Below are positions 1-5,147 of a stretch of DNA of 5,147 nucleotides, piece by piece (the stretch's first letter is position 1; each line of letters begins with the position of its first letter). The position numbers and the translations under genes are program-made. Source of the DNA: an uncultured Rhodobacter sp. Lineage in GTDB: Bacteria > Pseudomonadota > Alphaproteobacteria > Rhodobacterales > Rhodobacteraceae. The stretch lies in contig CALGTJ010000225.1 of the NCBI GenBank assembly GCA_937901435.1, positions 1 through 5,147 of the forward strand, written 5' to 3'. The notes under the pieces were generated by a model. It had not been told where the DNA came from. It was given only the letters and a program-made list of their open reading frames with translations, and ran no database searches.

Positions 1-11
1 GGCACAGCCTG

Positions 12-93
12 AATCTATGCGCTCAATAGTTGGCGCCACTCAGTAAGAGCGGTGGTAGCAGCCTCCGGAAATATTGGCTTTCCAATCTATGCG
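12..93. repeat. Direct repeat AATCTATGCG, two copies
   Basis: The ten bases AATCTATGCG occur at 12-21 and 84-93, just beyond the FAD gene stop. A small hairpin, ATTGG with a 4-base loop and CCAAT (73-86), overlaps the second copy but is too weak and lacks a T-run to be called a terminator. Positions 1-106 contain no supported gene. Confidence 0.4.
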
Positions 94-106
94 ATTTGAT
101 GCTGTG

Positions 107-1465
107 TCACTGCCTGCGTACACCTTGACGATCTAGCTCTTTGTGGATGGCCACAAGATCGACGCTATCCAACTCTGCCTTAGATTTAACCGCTTGAGCT
201 GCCGCTATACCAGCACCCTGGCCTGCAACTGCACAGCATGCCATGTTGCGTGTGGCTGCATGGGCGATGCGGTCCCCGCCGGTAGCGCGTCCTGCAACCA
301 GCAATCCCTTGATCTTTTTCGGCAGCAACGACCGGTATGGAATGTGCATATAGCGCCCTGTTGTTGGCAAGATCAGGATGCCGTAGCCGTCAATGAATTC
401 TGGATAAATGCCGATACTGTCTTCAAAACGGGCCTGATGACGCACATCCGCTTCAGTCATATTATACACCGCATCGATTTTGCGCGTGTCCCGTACACCC
501 AATGTCATGCCAAAATTGCGTAGCCGAACGCTCTCACATCCTGGAGCAAAGCGGCGCAGCGCATCGATGGCCATCATCGCCTGACGTCGGCCTTCCATTT
601 CAAAATGGGTCAGATCCCCTGGGTCGGTACCGTCGCAATTATCCAAATGTACGAGGTTCATATAGGTCATCTCACCGCTATCATGCACCGCGCCCCAAGT
701 TCCAGAGATGGTCGTGAGATCGGAGGGAATGACCCCCATTTTGCGTGCCGTCTCAAATGGTTTCTTGAGGAAGGGCGAGAACATTTCGTCTTCCTTACCA
801 TCGGTCTCGACCGTCCATTCACCCGATGACCAATCCGAATAGGTTTGTGGGTTGGCCCGCACGTCTTCCATGAAGCGCGCTTTATCAACCCCTGCGACGT
901 GGAACATAACGCTGGCGGCCTGCAATTCTTCCCGGGGGGGATGTGTCACAGGAGCCCCAGCCCGATGGGCAATATCTGCATCTCCTGTTGCGTCGATCAC
1001 AACTTTTCCCAGGATAGCCTCGCGCCCAGCCTTGGATTCAGTGATTATCCCTGTGATTCTGTCGTTCTCGACGATCGGAGCGACGAATAGGCGGTGCAAC
1101 ATTGGCGTTATGCCAGATTCCTCAACCAACTGATCTGCAACAACTTTAAATCCCTCGCTATCAAGTTCGTAGCTTAACGACTGCGATTCTGGAACAGCGG
1201 CACCCATTGCTTTGGCCCGCTCCTCAAATTCACGCCCAATCCCGTTGGCCTCAACGGTCCTCTCGTGACGATACCAGGCAAAGCCCTCAACGCCAACGGT
1301 CGTAATGTTGCCGCCAAAGCAACCAAAGCGTTCCACCAGAGTAACCTCAACCCCCGCACGCGCCGCAGCCAAGGCTGCAGCCAAACCTCCCGGACCTGCG
1401 CCGACAACCAAAACATCTGTACGATGCACGACGTCAATTTTTCGGGATGGTTCGGTGATCTTCAT
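107..1465 (-). CDS. FAD-dependent oxidoreductase (PF12831-type flavoprotein)
   Basis: From the ATG at 1465 this gives 452 residues. The dinucleotide-binding fold opens at 'TDVLVVGAGPGG' (GxGxxG at residues 22-27), with the ribose-binding Glu45 ending the second strand. A second FAD motif 'VIDATGDADIA' lies at about 156-166. The C-terminal cap 'LLVAGRATGGDRIAHAATRN...GQGAGIAAAQAV' is characteristic of this oxidoreductase family. The family is widespread and includes enzymes annotated loosely as fumarate-reductase or thiazole-biosynthesis-like, so the name alone gives no substrate. No signal peptide or membrane segment is visible. A GTG at 1477 would add four residues, but the ATG has GAGAG five bases upstream whereas the GTG has no clear ribosome site. 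It is co-oriented with the operon upstream but separated from it by about 420 bases, so it may have its own promoter. It could oxidise an intermediate of the same pathway (inference). Confidence 0.9.
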   Translation of the reverse strand: MKITEPSRKIDVVHRTDVLVVGAGPGGLAAALAAARAGVEVTLVERFGCFGGNITTVGVEGFAWYRHERTVEANGIGREFEERAKAMGAAVPESQSLSYELDSEGFKVVADQLVEESGITPMLHRLFVAPIVENDRITGIITESKAGREAILGKVVIDATGDADIAHRAGAPVTHPPREELQAASVMFHVAGVDKARFMEDVRANPQTYSDWSSGEWTVETDGKEDEMFSPFLKKPFETARKMGVIPSDLTTISGTWGAVHDSGEMTYMNLVHLDNCDGTDPGDLTHFEMEGRRQAMMAIDALRRFAPGCESVRLRNFGMTLGVRDTRKIDAVYNMTEADVRHQARFEDSIGIYPEFIDGYGILILPTTGRYMHIPYRSLLPKKIKGLLVAGRATGGDRIAHAATRNMACCAVAGQGAGIAAAQAVKSKAELDSVDLVAIHKELDRQGVRRQ

Positions 1466-1528
1466 TTTCGCTCTCACTGATTGGGTTTCGAGTCTTCAGT
1501 ATCGGTGTTCGCAGGGCAACTCCAACTA

Positions 1529-1555
1529 ATTTTGCAACCGGTTTGTGCATGTAAA
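1529..1555 (-). promoter_or_regulatory. Second candidate promoter/operator with AACCGGTT core
   Basis: AACCGGTT (1536-1543) is a perfect 8-base palindrome with the central CG typical of LacI-family operators. It is flanked by TGCA on both sides (1533-1536 and 1546-1549). It lies between TTTACA (1555-1550) and CAAAAT (1534-1529), which are 15 bases apart, short for a sigma-70 promoter. It is about 70 bases before the FAD gene start. Confidence 0.25.
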
Positions 1556-1682
1556 CGCCTCAGAAAGCGGCGATTGACGCTACTGCTGCAAACGACAGAT
1601 TCGTCTCGCAAAAACAGCCATCGATGCAAAACGCGGCCAACGGCTACAATCTCCTGTAATGCTGATATTTCCACAATAAAGC

Positions 1683-1697
1683 GATATATCATATATC
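1683..1697. promoter_or_regulatory. Perfect AT-rich palindrome, candidate operator
   Basis: GATATAT, one central base, then ATATATC: a perfect 7+1+7 inverted repeat. The size and symmetry suit a dimeric regulator such as a GntR-type protein, and it overlaps the candidate -10 box. No regulator gene is in the window. AT-rich palindromes also arise by chance. Confidence 0.4.
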
Positions 1698-1715
1698 AAT
1701 GTAAACTCTGCGCAA
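1688..1715 (-). promoter_or_regulatory. Candidate sigma-70 promoter for the FAD oxidoreductase gene
   Basis: Reading leftward, TTGCGC (1715-1710) and TATGAT (1693-1688) are spaced by 16 bases. The -10 box matches the consensus at five of six positions; the -35 box matches only its TTG. It would give a leader of roughly 215 bases before the ATG at 1465. The -10 box sits inside the palindrome at 1683-1697, so a repressor there could block transcription. Assigned by eye only. Confidence 0.35.
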
Positions 1716-1884
1716 TTGAGCTGTGCGGTAGAGCTGCTTTAGCAATCGGGCCTGAGCAGACCCTCGTGTAAGGTACAGCTAATGGCAGCTAACAGCCCAA
1801 ACGAGCCGGTGCTGCATTATTGATGAAGAGCCACAGTGGGTGCCGCAGACCATTTCGTACTATCAATGATCTAAGGCGACACCG

Positions 1885-2256
1885 TTAAATACGTTGTTTG
1901 TAGTAGGTGTCCTTGTGGACAATTAGCCCATCCTTAAAGGTAAGAATATCCACGCTAAGATATTCCTCGGTTGTTCCATCTTTGTGTCGCGCCGTGCGGC
2001 GGTATTCGCAGTATGCCTTGGTCGCCGTCAACGCGCAATCAAGCGTTTCCCAATTCACGTTTTCCACCTTGTCAAATAGTCCAGAAAAGACTCTACGGAT
2101 CACTTCAGCGCCTTCAAAACGAACGCCATGCGCGTCTGGGCCGATGGCATGGTCAAATGTTGCATCAGCGGCAAAAAACTTCATTACGGCATCAATGTCA
2201 TTTGCGTTAAAGGCGTCGCCAACGGCATCCACTAGTTCGCGTGTAATATCTGTCAT
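1885..2256 (-). CDS. NTF2-like / SnoaL-like small protein
   Basis: This encodes 123 residues, the usual length for a single-domain NTF2-fold protein. It begins with a helical stretch (ELVDAVGDAFNANDIDAVMKFF) followed by 'AADATFDHAIGPDAHG' and 'FEGAEVIRRVF'. It ends in alternating strands ('AYCEYRRTARHKDGTTEEYLSVDILTFKDGLIVHKDTYYKQ'), the order expected of the alpha+beta cone with a hydrophobic pocket. Family members act as isomerases, cyclases, dehydratases or ligand-binding partners. Asp22, Asp31, Asp35 and His36 near the pocket entrance are possible functional residues, but this is not shown. AAAGGA lies 7 bases before the ATG and forms part of the final hydrolase codons, with only 4 bases between the two genes, suggesting translational coupling. 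It is the last gene of the compact operon; no strong terminator follows. The specific function is unknown. Confidence 0.85.
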   Translation of the reverse strand: MTDITRELVDAVGDAFNANDIDAVMKFFAADATFDHAIGPDAHGVRFEGAEVIRRVFSGLFDKVENVNWETLDCALTATKAYCEYRRTARHKDGTTEEYLSVDILTFKDGLIVHKDTYYKQRI

Positions 2257-2260
2257 ATCA

Positions 2261-3148
2261 TTATCCTTTCAGGCCAAGTATGGCGCAGGTTTTTGCAAAG
2301 AACGGGCTGGTTGGATCAGCCAATACGTTGAGTTCATCAAAGTGGTCCACATCCGGCACCACATAGATTTCCATGGGCCGCTCGTCGGTTGCAAACTTGT
2401 CTAGGTACATTTGCGACTGGCGATGAAATTCGGCTGTTTCTGCCCCGCCGACGACGACCATTTGCGGGGCATTTGTCAGCGGTGGATGATTGGTCATTGG
2501 GCTTTCGGCGTTTGCCTCGGCAGCGTCCATCCTAAGGTTAGCGTTAAGGGCGAGGGTCAGGCGCACAGGCTCCAAAAAACTAAGCGGAGATACGGGAATA
2601 CCCGATTTTATGAGATCAGCTGGCAAGCCGCCATCGCGAGCAACCCAGTCGGTTGCCATCATCATCTGGGTCAGATGCCCTCCGGCGGAATGGCCCATCA
2701 CCGTAATCCGGTTGCGGTTGATGCCCAACTTTGGGGCTTCGTGCCAGATGTATGTAAGTGCCTCACGAATTTCCTCAGAGATACGCGTCATCGTGACGCT
2801 CGGGCATAGATCATAGCCCACGACCACGACATTCGCTCCCGCTTTTACAAAGGCCGTCGCCAAGAAACTATAGATTGATTTGTCACCACGCTGCCAATAT
2901 CCGCCATGGATCCAAATCAAGGTCGGCGCAGTTGCATCCCCGCACCGAAACACATCCAGCACTTGCTTTTCGCCAACCGCATAACGCACATCCAACACGC
3001 AATCGAGTGTATCACGTGCCACCTGACTGGCCGCGGTCCAGTCAGGGATCACGGTTTCCTCGTAATCGGGTCGACCTGCGCGTAGGTTATACTGAGCGTC
3101 GAACCAGTCAGGTTCATGCTCTTGGTGAAAAGTAAGGGGATCGGTCAT
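2261..3148 (-). CDS. Alpha/beta hydrolase of the kynurenine-formamidase-like (arylformamidase/esterase) type
   Basis: This encodes 295 residues with one alpha/beta-hydrolase domain and no signal peptide, so it is probably cytoplasmic. The oxyanion-hole motif HGGYW is at residues 81-85 and 'YDLCP' at 112-116. The nucleophile elbow GHSAGGH has Ser154 as catalytic serine, and His269 in 'DVDHFDEL' is the likely catalytic histidine. Residues 233-245 read 'VGGAETAEFHRQS', the arylformamidase-type acid segment, with Glu237 where animal enzymes as I recall them have Asp. This pattern is closer to N-formylkynurenine formamidases than to the wider HSL lipase family. The start has GGAG with an 8-base spacer, lying in the last codons of the preceding small ORF, which it overlaps as ATGA. 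No tryptophan-catabolism genes accompany it, so the substrate is more likely an ester, lactone or N-formyl/amide product of the upstream monooxygenase (inference). Confidence 0.9.
   Translation of the reverse strand: MTDPLTFHQEHEPDWFDAQYNLRAGRPDYEETVIPDWTAASQVARDTLDCVLDVRYAVGEKQVLDVFRCGDATAPTLIWIHGGYWQRGDKSIYSFLATAFVKAGANVVVVGYDLCPSVTMTRISEEIREALTYIWHEAPKLGINRNRITVMGHSAGGHLTQMMMATDWVARDGGLPADLIKSGIPVSPLSFLEPVRLTLALNANLRMDAAEANAESPMTNHPPLTNAPQMVVVGGAETAEFHRQSQMYLDKFATDERPMEIYVVPDVDHFDELNVLADPTSPFFAKTCAILGLKG
2264..2269 (-). promoter_or_regulatory. Ribosome binding site for the SnoaL-like gene
   Basis: AAAGGA lies 7 bases upstream of the ATG at 2256. It encodes the last Lys-Gly of the hydrolase and touches its TAA stop, so ribosomes ending the hydrolase cover the next start. 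Confidence 0.75.
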
Positions 3149-3302
3149 ACAGGTATCTCCGGATCGGGTGCGGCAAAAAAAGTGCAGTTACAATAGACAA
3201 ATGGGGCGCCGGGCTGATGGGTGTAATTCTCCACCAATACCAGCAGGATTTCGTGATCTTAGGCTTCGATACGAGCGCGCAGCGATAATCTTTCAGGTCC
3301 AT
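3145..3302 (-). pseudogene. Small ORF (about 52 residues) with a probable one-base frameshift, unknown function
   Basis: Two overlapping frames join into one coherent small protein. The first starts at ATG 3302-3300, fused to the GST stop as TGATG and preceded by GAGGGGG with a 7-base spacer. It reads MDLKDYRCALVSKPK to about 3258. It then turns implausible (CWYWW). The other frame, free of stops after the TAA at 3261-3259, continues DHEILLVLVENYTHQPGAPF and then VYCNCTFFAAPDPEIPV. It ends in a TGA that overlaps the hydrolase ATG as ATGA. The span is 158 bases, one fewer than 53 codons need. Loss of one G in an AAGGATC context near 3258 would explain the break, though the exact site is not fixed. 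No transmembrane segment or signal peptide is evident. I do not recognise the family. The break may be a true mutation, a sequencing error or, less likely, recoding. Confidence 0.55.
3157..3160 (-). promoter_or_regulatory. Ribosome binding site for the alpha/beta hydrolase
   Basis: GGAG lies 8 bases upstream of the ATG at 3148 and forms part of the Pro-Glu codons near the end of the small ORF's second frame. Confidence 0.7.
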
Positions 3303-3979
3303 CAAACGACCCCCTCGGATGCGCAGGCTTTTTCAAGGGCCGCCCATTCGTCAGGGTTAGTTCCAAAATGGCGCATCACGTGATCGCGGTAGGCTAGTCG
3401 CTCTGTTAGACGGTGATACCATGCCTCGACATGCGGCAATGTGGGGCGCTCGACATCAACATTAAAATAGCGATAGGCAATACAACCCAGCGGGATGTCG
3501 GCCATCGTAAAAGTATCACCACAGACGTAATCACGTTCGGTTAGATGCTGGTCCAAGATGCTTAGAGCGGCATGCGCTTCGTCTCGCAAGCCTGCTATTT
3601 TCACGGGGTCGCGGTCATCGGGTTGCGTGCGGACCGTTGCAAAAAACATATGGATGACGGGCATGAACGCCTTGCTGGCTGACCATTCCATCCACTGATC
3701 CGCAACAGCACGGGTTTGCGGGTCTGCCGGACTCAGTCCCCCCGCGCTGTAACGATCACAGAGATAACGCACGATAGCGAGACTTTCCCACAACGCAAAA
3801 TCGCCATCCCTGATCGCAGGAATCATGCGGTTGGGATTGATCACTGCGTATTCCGGTGTGTCCAGCTTGCCAAAGCTGCCACCAGCCAGTTGCAGCGTAT
3901 ATTCTAATCCCAGTTCATTCGCAGCCCAGATCACAGGGATCACATTGGACGAATAGGGTCTCCCCCAGATTTCAAGCAT
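3302..3979 (-). CDS. Glutathione S-transferase family protein
   Basis: This encodes 225 residues, a normal cytosolic GST length. The N-terminal thioredoxin-fold domain covers about residues 1-77. It opens with 'WGRPYSSNV', placing candidate catalytic Ser10/Ser11 where theta/zeta-type enzymes carry Ser. It also has the glutathione-site cis-proline Pro54 in 'NPNRMIPAI' and the gamma-glutamyl-binding pair Glu65-Ser66 in 'WESLAIVRYLCDRY'. The all-helical C-terminal domain contains the N-capping box Thr158-Asp161 in 'TFTMAD'. The frame is open up to 4072, but the extra 31 residues are monooxygenase gene read in another frame. The ATG at 3979 has a GGGAG ribosome site 7 bases upstream and starts the fold correctly. 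The start overlaps the monooxygenase stop in ATGCTTGA, and the stop joins the next small ORF as TGATG. It could conjugate glutathione to an electrophilic intermediate or act as a glutathione-dependent isomerase; the sequence does not distinguish these. Confidence 0.93.
   Translation of the reverse strand: MLEIWGRPYSSNVIPVIWAANELGLEYTLQLAGGSFGKLDTPEYAVINPNRMIPAIRDGDFALWESLAIVRYLCDRYSAGGLSPADPQTRAVADQWMEWSASKAFMPVIHMFFATVRTQPDDRDPVKIAGLRDEAHAALSILDQHLTERDYVCGDTFTMADIPLGCIAYRYFNVDVERPTLPHVEAWYHRLTERLAYRDHVMRHFGTNPDEWAALEKACASEGVV
3310..3316 (-). promoter_or_regulatory. Ribosome binding site for the small frameshifted ORF
   Basis: GAGGGGG lies 7 bases upstream of the ATG at 3302, within the final GST codons (Glu-Gly-Val-Val-stop). 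Its presence supports a real translated gene beginning at the TGATG junction. The match could in part reflect GST codon content. Confidence 0.55.
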
Positions 3980-5147
3980 CAACCAACTCCCGTTTTTGCG
4001 CAATTGACTGTGTGCCAAAACGCGGCACGATATGTTCGAAAAGCCGATGCCAGCTTGCGAGGATCTTCTCATATGGGACGCCGGTGTACTGCTGCATCAA
4101 CATCAAATGATCTAGACCTGTGGCTTCTTGTCGTTCCGCGATCCGGTCAGCCACAAATTCAGCGTCACCCACCATAATGATCCCCCGCTTGTTCAGGAAA
4201 TCGAACCAGTCGCTGTCTTCGTCCTCTGACGTCATTTCCTCATCGATGTCGAGGTATCCGCGTTTGGTCCACTCTCCCGCAGGGCGTGAACCGCCAAGGA
4301 ATTCGTAATAGGCGTTGATTGAGGGTCTGATGGTGTTGACGGCCTCCTCCATGCTTTCGCCAACATAGAAAGCAGTGCAGACACCAACGCCCTCGCCCAA
4401 AACCACTTCGCGGCCTGTGCTTGCCGCCAGTGCATCCCGATACGGTTCCCAACAGGCGCGCGTGCGTTTGACGCCCGCCGCCATAGAGATCACGCCCCAG
4501 CCCTTGTTTCCAGCGAGTTTGAATGTTGGTGGCGCATTGGACATCAACCAAACAGGCGGGTGTCCATTCTGATAGGGTCGCGGATGGACATACATCGCTT
4601 TATAATTGCCGTTTTCGTCATGATAACGCGAATCAAGCGGTTCAAAGAAACGATTAGTTTCCTTCCAGCCCGGTACTGGGAATTCATAGAACTCGCCCTT
4701 GTGGGTGAACACGTCGTTGGTCCATGCCTTCAGGATAACATCAAGGCTTTCTTGATAAAGCCGCATGACCTTGCCGTTGTCGCGGCGGTCTGCGTCAGGG
4801 TTGAACTGGATAGTAGAACGTTCGTTGATACCCTTAGCCACGCCAAAATCCACACGCCCAAGGGTCATATTATCCAACATTGCCACATCCTCAGCCACAC
4901 GCAATGGATGCCAGTCGGGCAGGATGATCGGTGCCGTTCCAACCCGCAGCTTTTTACAGTGAGCCGCGACATGGGTGCACATCTGTACGGGATTGGGTGG
5001 CGCGTTCATATAACCATTGTGGGCAAAGTGATGTTCCGTGAACCACGCAGTTGTAAAACCAGCGTCCTCAGCCAGGGAACATTGCTCGAGGATCATCTCA
5101 AGTGTTCGCGTCCACGGGATGGTTTCCCCGGGACTGAAATTCGCGAT
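3972..5147 (-). CDS. Luciferase-like (LLM class) flavin-dependent monooxygenase, 5' end cut by window edge
   Basis: The frame is open from the TGA at 3974-3972 to the right edge, giving 391 visible residues. The ATG at 5096 is internal: residues before it (including NFSPGETIPW) continue the family alignment, so only a short N-terminus is missing. Visible residues 25-41 match the conserved 'LAEDAGF..AWFTEHHF' segment of bacterial luciferase-like TIM-barrel proteins. Residues 67-106 match the 'LRVGTA..ILPDWHPLRVAED.AMLD....GRVDFGV.KG' segment, and the C-terminal 'VGDAEFVADRI' and 'GLDHLMLMQQYTG' blocks are also typical. The family uses reduced FMN, usually supplied by a separate reductase, to hydroxylate substrates or perform Baeyer-Villiger or desulfonation chemistry. 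It should be a soluble cytoplasmic enzyme. It is the first visible gene of the operon, and its stop overlaps the GST start by 8 bases. Family assignment is firm; substrate and reaction are unknown. A coenzyme F420-dependent relative is less likely in this type of organism. Confidence 0.93.
   Translation of the reverse strand: MANFSPGETIPWTRTLEMILEQCSLAEDAGFTTAWFTEHHFAHNGYMNAPPNPVQMCTHVAAHCKKLRVGTAPIILPDWHPLRVAEDVAMLDNMTLGRVDFGVAKGINERSTIQFNPDADRRDNGKVMRLYQESLDVILKAWTNDVFTHKGEFYEFPVPGWKETNRFFEPLDSRYHDENGNYKAMYVHPRPYQNGHPPVWLMSNAPPTFKLAGNKGWGVISMAAGVKRTRACWEPYRDALAASTGREVVLGEGVGVCTAFYVGESMEEAVNTIRPSINAYYEFLGGSRPAGEWTKRGYLDIDEEMTSEDEDSDWFDFLNKRGIIMVGDAEFVADRIAERQEATGLDHLMLMQQYTGVPYEKILASWHRLFEHIVPRFGTQSIAQKRELVDA
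3987..3991 (-). promoter_or_regulatory. Ribosome binding site that fixes the GST start
   Basis: GGGAG lies 7 bases upstream of the ATG at 3979, inside the last codons of the monooxygenase gene. It supports this start over the longer open frame reaching 4072. Confidence 0.75.

Larger units (their letters stand above)
1466..1884. other. Intergenic region of about 0.4 kb upstream of the FAD oxidoreductase gene
   Basis: No open frame here looks like a protein. A 72-codon minus-strand frame (1692-1474) has no ribosome site and no recognisable motif. The region holds an AT-rich palindrome with promoter-like boxes (1683-1715), an AACCGGTT palindrome with weaker boxes (1529-1555), the octamer ATGTAAAC twice (1549-1556 and 1699-1706), and CAGCTAA twice at a 10-base period (1776-1782 and 1786-1792). 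I see no tRNA or known riboswitch and no clear terminator after the SnoaL-like gene. Confidence 0.6.

Noticed and set aside
1..39. Possible start of another minus-strand gene at GTG 39-37 running off the left edge
   Set aside because: Only 13 codons are visible, and the nearest GGAGG (66-62) is about 22 bases from the GTG, too far to act as its ribosome site.
73..86. Hairpin as a terminator for the FAD gene
   Set aside because: The stem is only five base pairs with two G-C pairs and no T-run follows on the transcribed side.
934..940. Seven-G run in the FAD gene as a possible frameshift
   Set aside because: The frame stays open and conserved on both sides (HPPREEL), so there is no sign of an indel.
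1474..1692. 72-codon minus-strand frame upstream of the FAD gene
   Set aside because: No ribosome site, its start lies in the AT-rich palindrome, the composition is not protein-like, and it runs slightly into the FAD gene's alternative start.
1907..2404. 165-codon plus-strand open frame
   Set aside because: It runs antisense across the ends of the SnoaL-like and hydrolase genes, is Ser/Arg/Ala-rich without motifs, and both underlying minus-strand genes are clearly real.
3114..3305. Single-frame 63-residue reading of the small ORF from a TTG
   Set aside because: After about residue 16 the translation becomes implausible (CWYWW, RRYLYDRSPYF) and runs into the hydrolase gene out of frame. The two-frame reading fits both gene junctions better.
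3980..4072. N-terminal extension of the GST frame
   Set aside because: These 31 codons lie wholly within the monooxygenase gene in another frame. The ATG at 3979 has a good ribosome site and begins at the first strand of the GST fold.
4232..4551. Two additional minus-strand frames inside the monooxygenase gene
   Set aside because: Both overlap a well-conserved coding region in other frames and show no motif.

Overview
All credible genes in this window lie on the minus strand, so transcription runs from right to left. The proteins read like those of an alphaproteobacterium, most likely a Rhodobacterales/Roseobacter-type bacterium. This placement rests on the look of the proteins, the moderate GC content and the dense operon packing. 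It is an inference, because no rRNA or other marker is present.

Layout in transcription order. Positions 5147-1885 hold a very compact operon: a luciferase-like flavin monooxygenase whose 5' end is cut by the window edge, a glutathione S-transferase (GST), a very small ORF that appears broken by a one-base deletion, a kynurenine-formamidase-like alpha/beta hydrolase, and a small NTF2/SnoaL-like protein. Successive genes overlap by 8, 1 and 4 bases, then a 4-base gap follows. Several Shine-Dalgarno (SD) sites sit inside the last codons of the gene before. The small ORF explains the only apparent gap in the operon (3149-3301). It begins at a TGATG junction with the GST stop, ends at an ATGA junction with the hydrolase start, and needs one frame change to be continuous.

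Positions 1466-1884 are a noncoding stretch of about 0.4 kb. It holds a perfect AT-rich palindrome overlapping a candidate promoter, and a second small palindrome of LacI-operator type nearer the next gene. Positions 107-1465 encode an FAD-dependent oxidoreductase of the PF12831 type, probably a separate or partly separate transcription unit. Positions 1-106 hold no gene, only a short direct repeat and a weak hairpin.

How the genes may work together (inference). A monooxygenase, a GST, a serine hydrolase of the formamidase/esterase type, a SnoaL-fold protein and a flavoprotein oxidoreductase look like a catabolic or detoxification route. The monooxygenase would oxidise or insert oxygen into a small organic substrate, the hydrolase would cleave the resulting ester, lactone or formamide, and the GST and SnoaL-like protein could isomerise or conjugate intermediates. 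No substrate can be read from the sequence. No transporter, regulator or flavin reductase is visible in the window.
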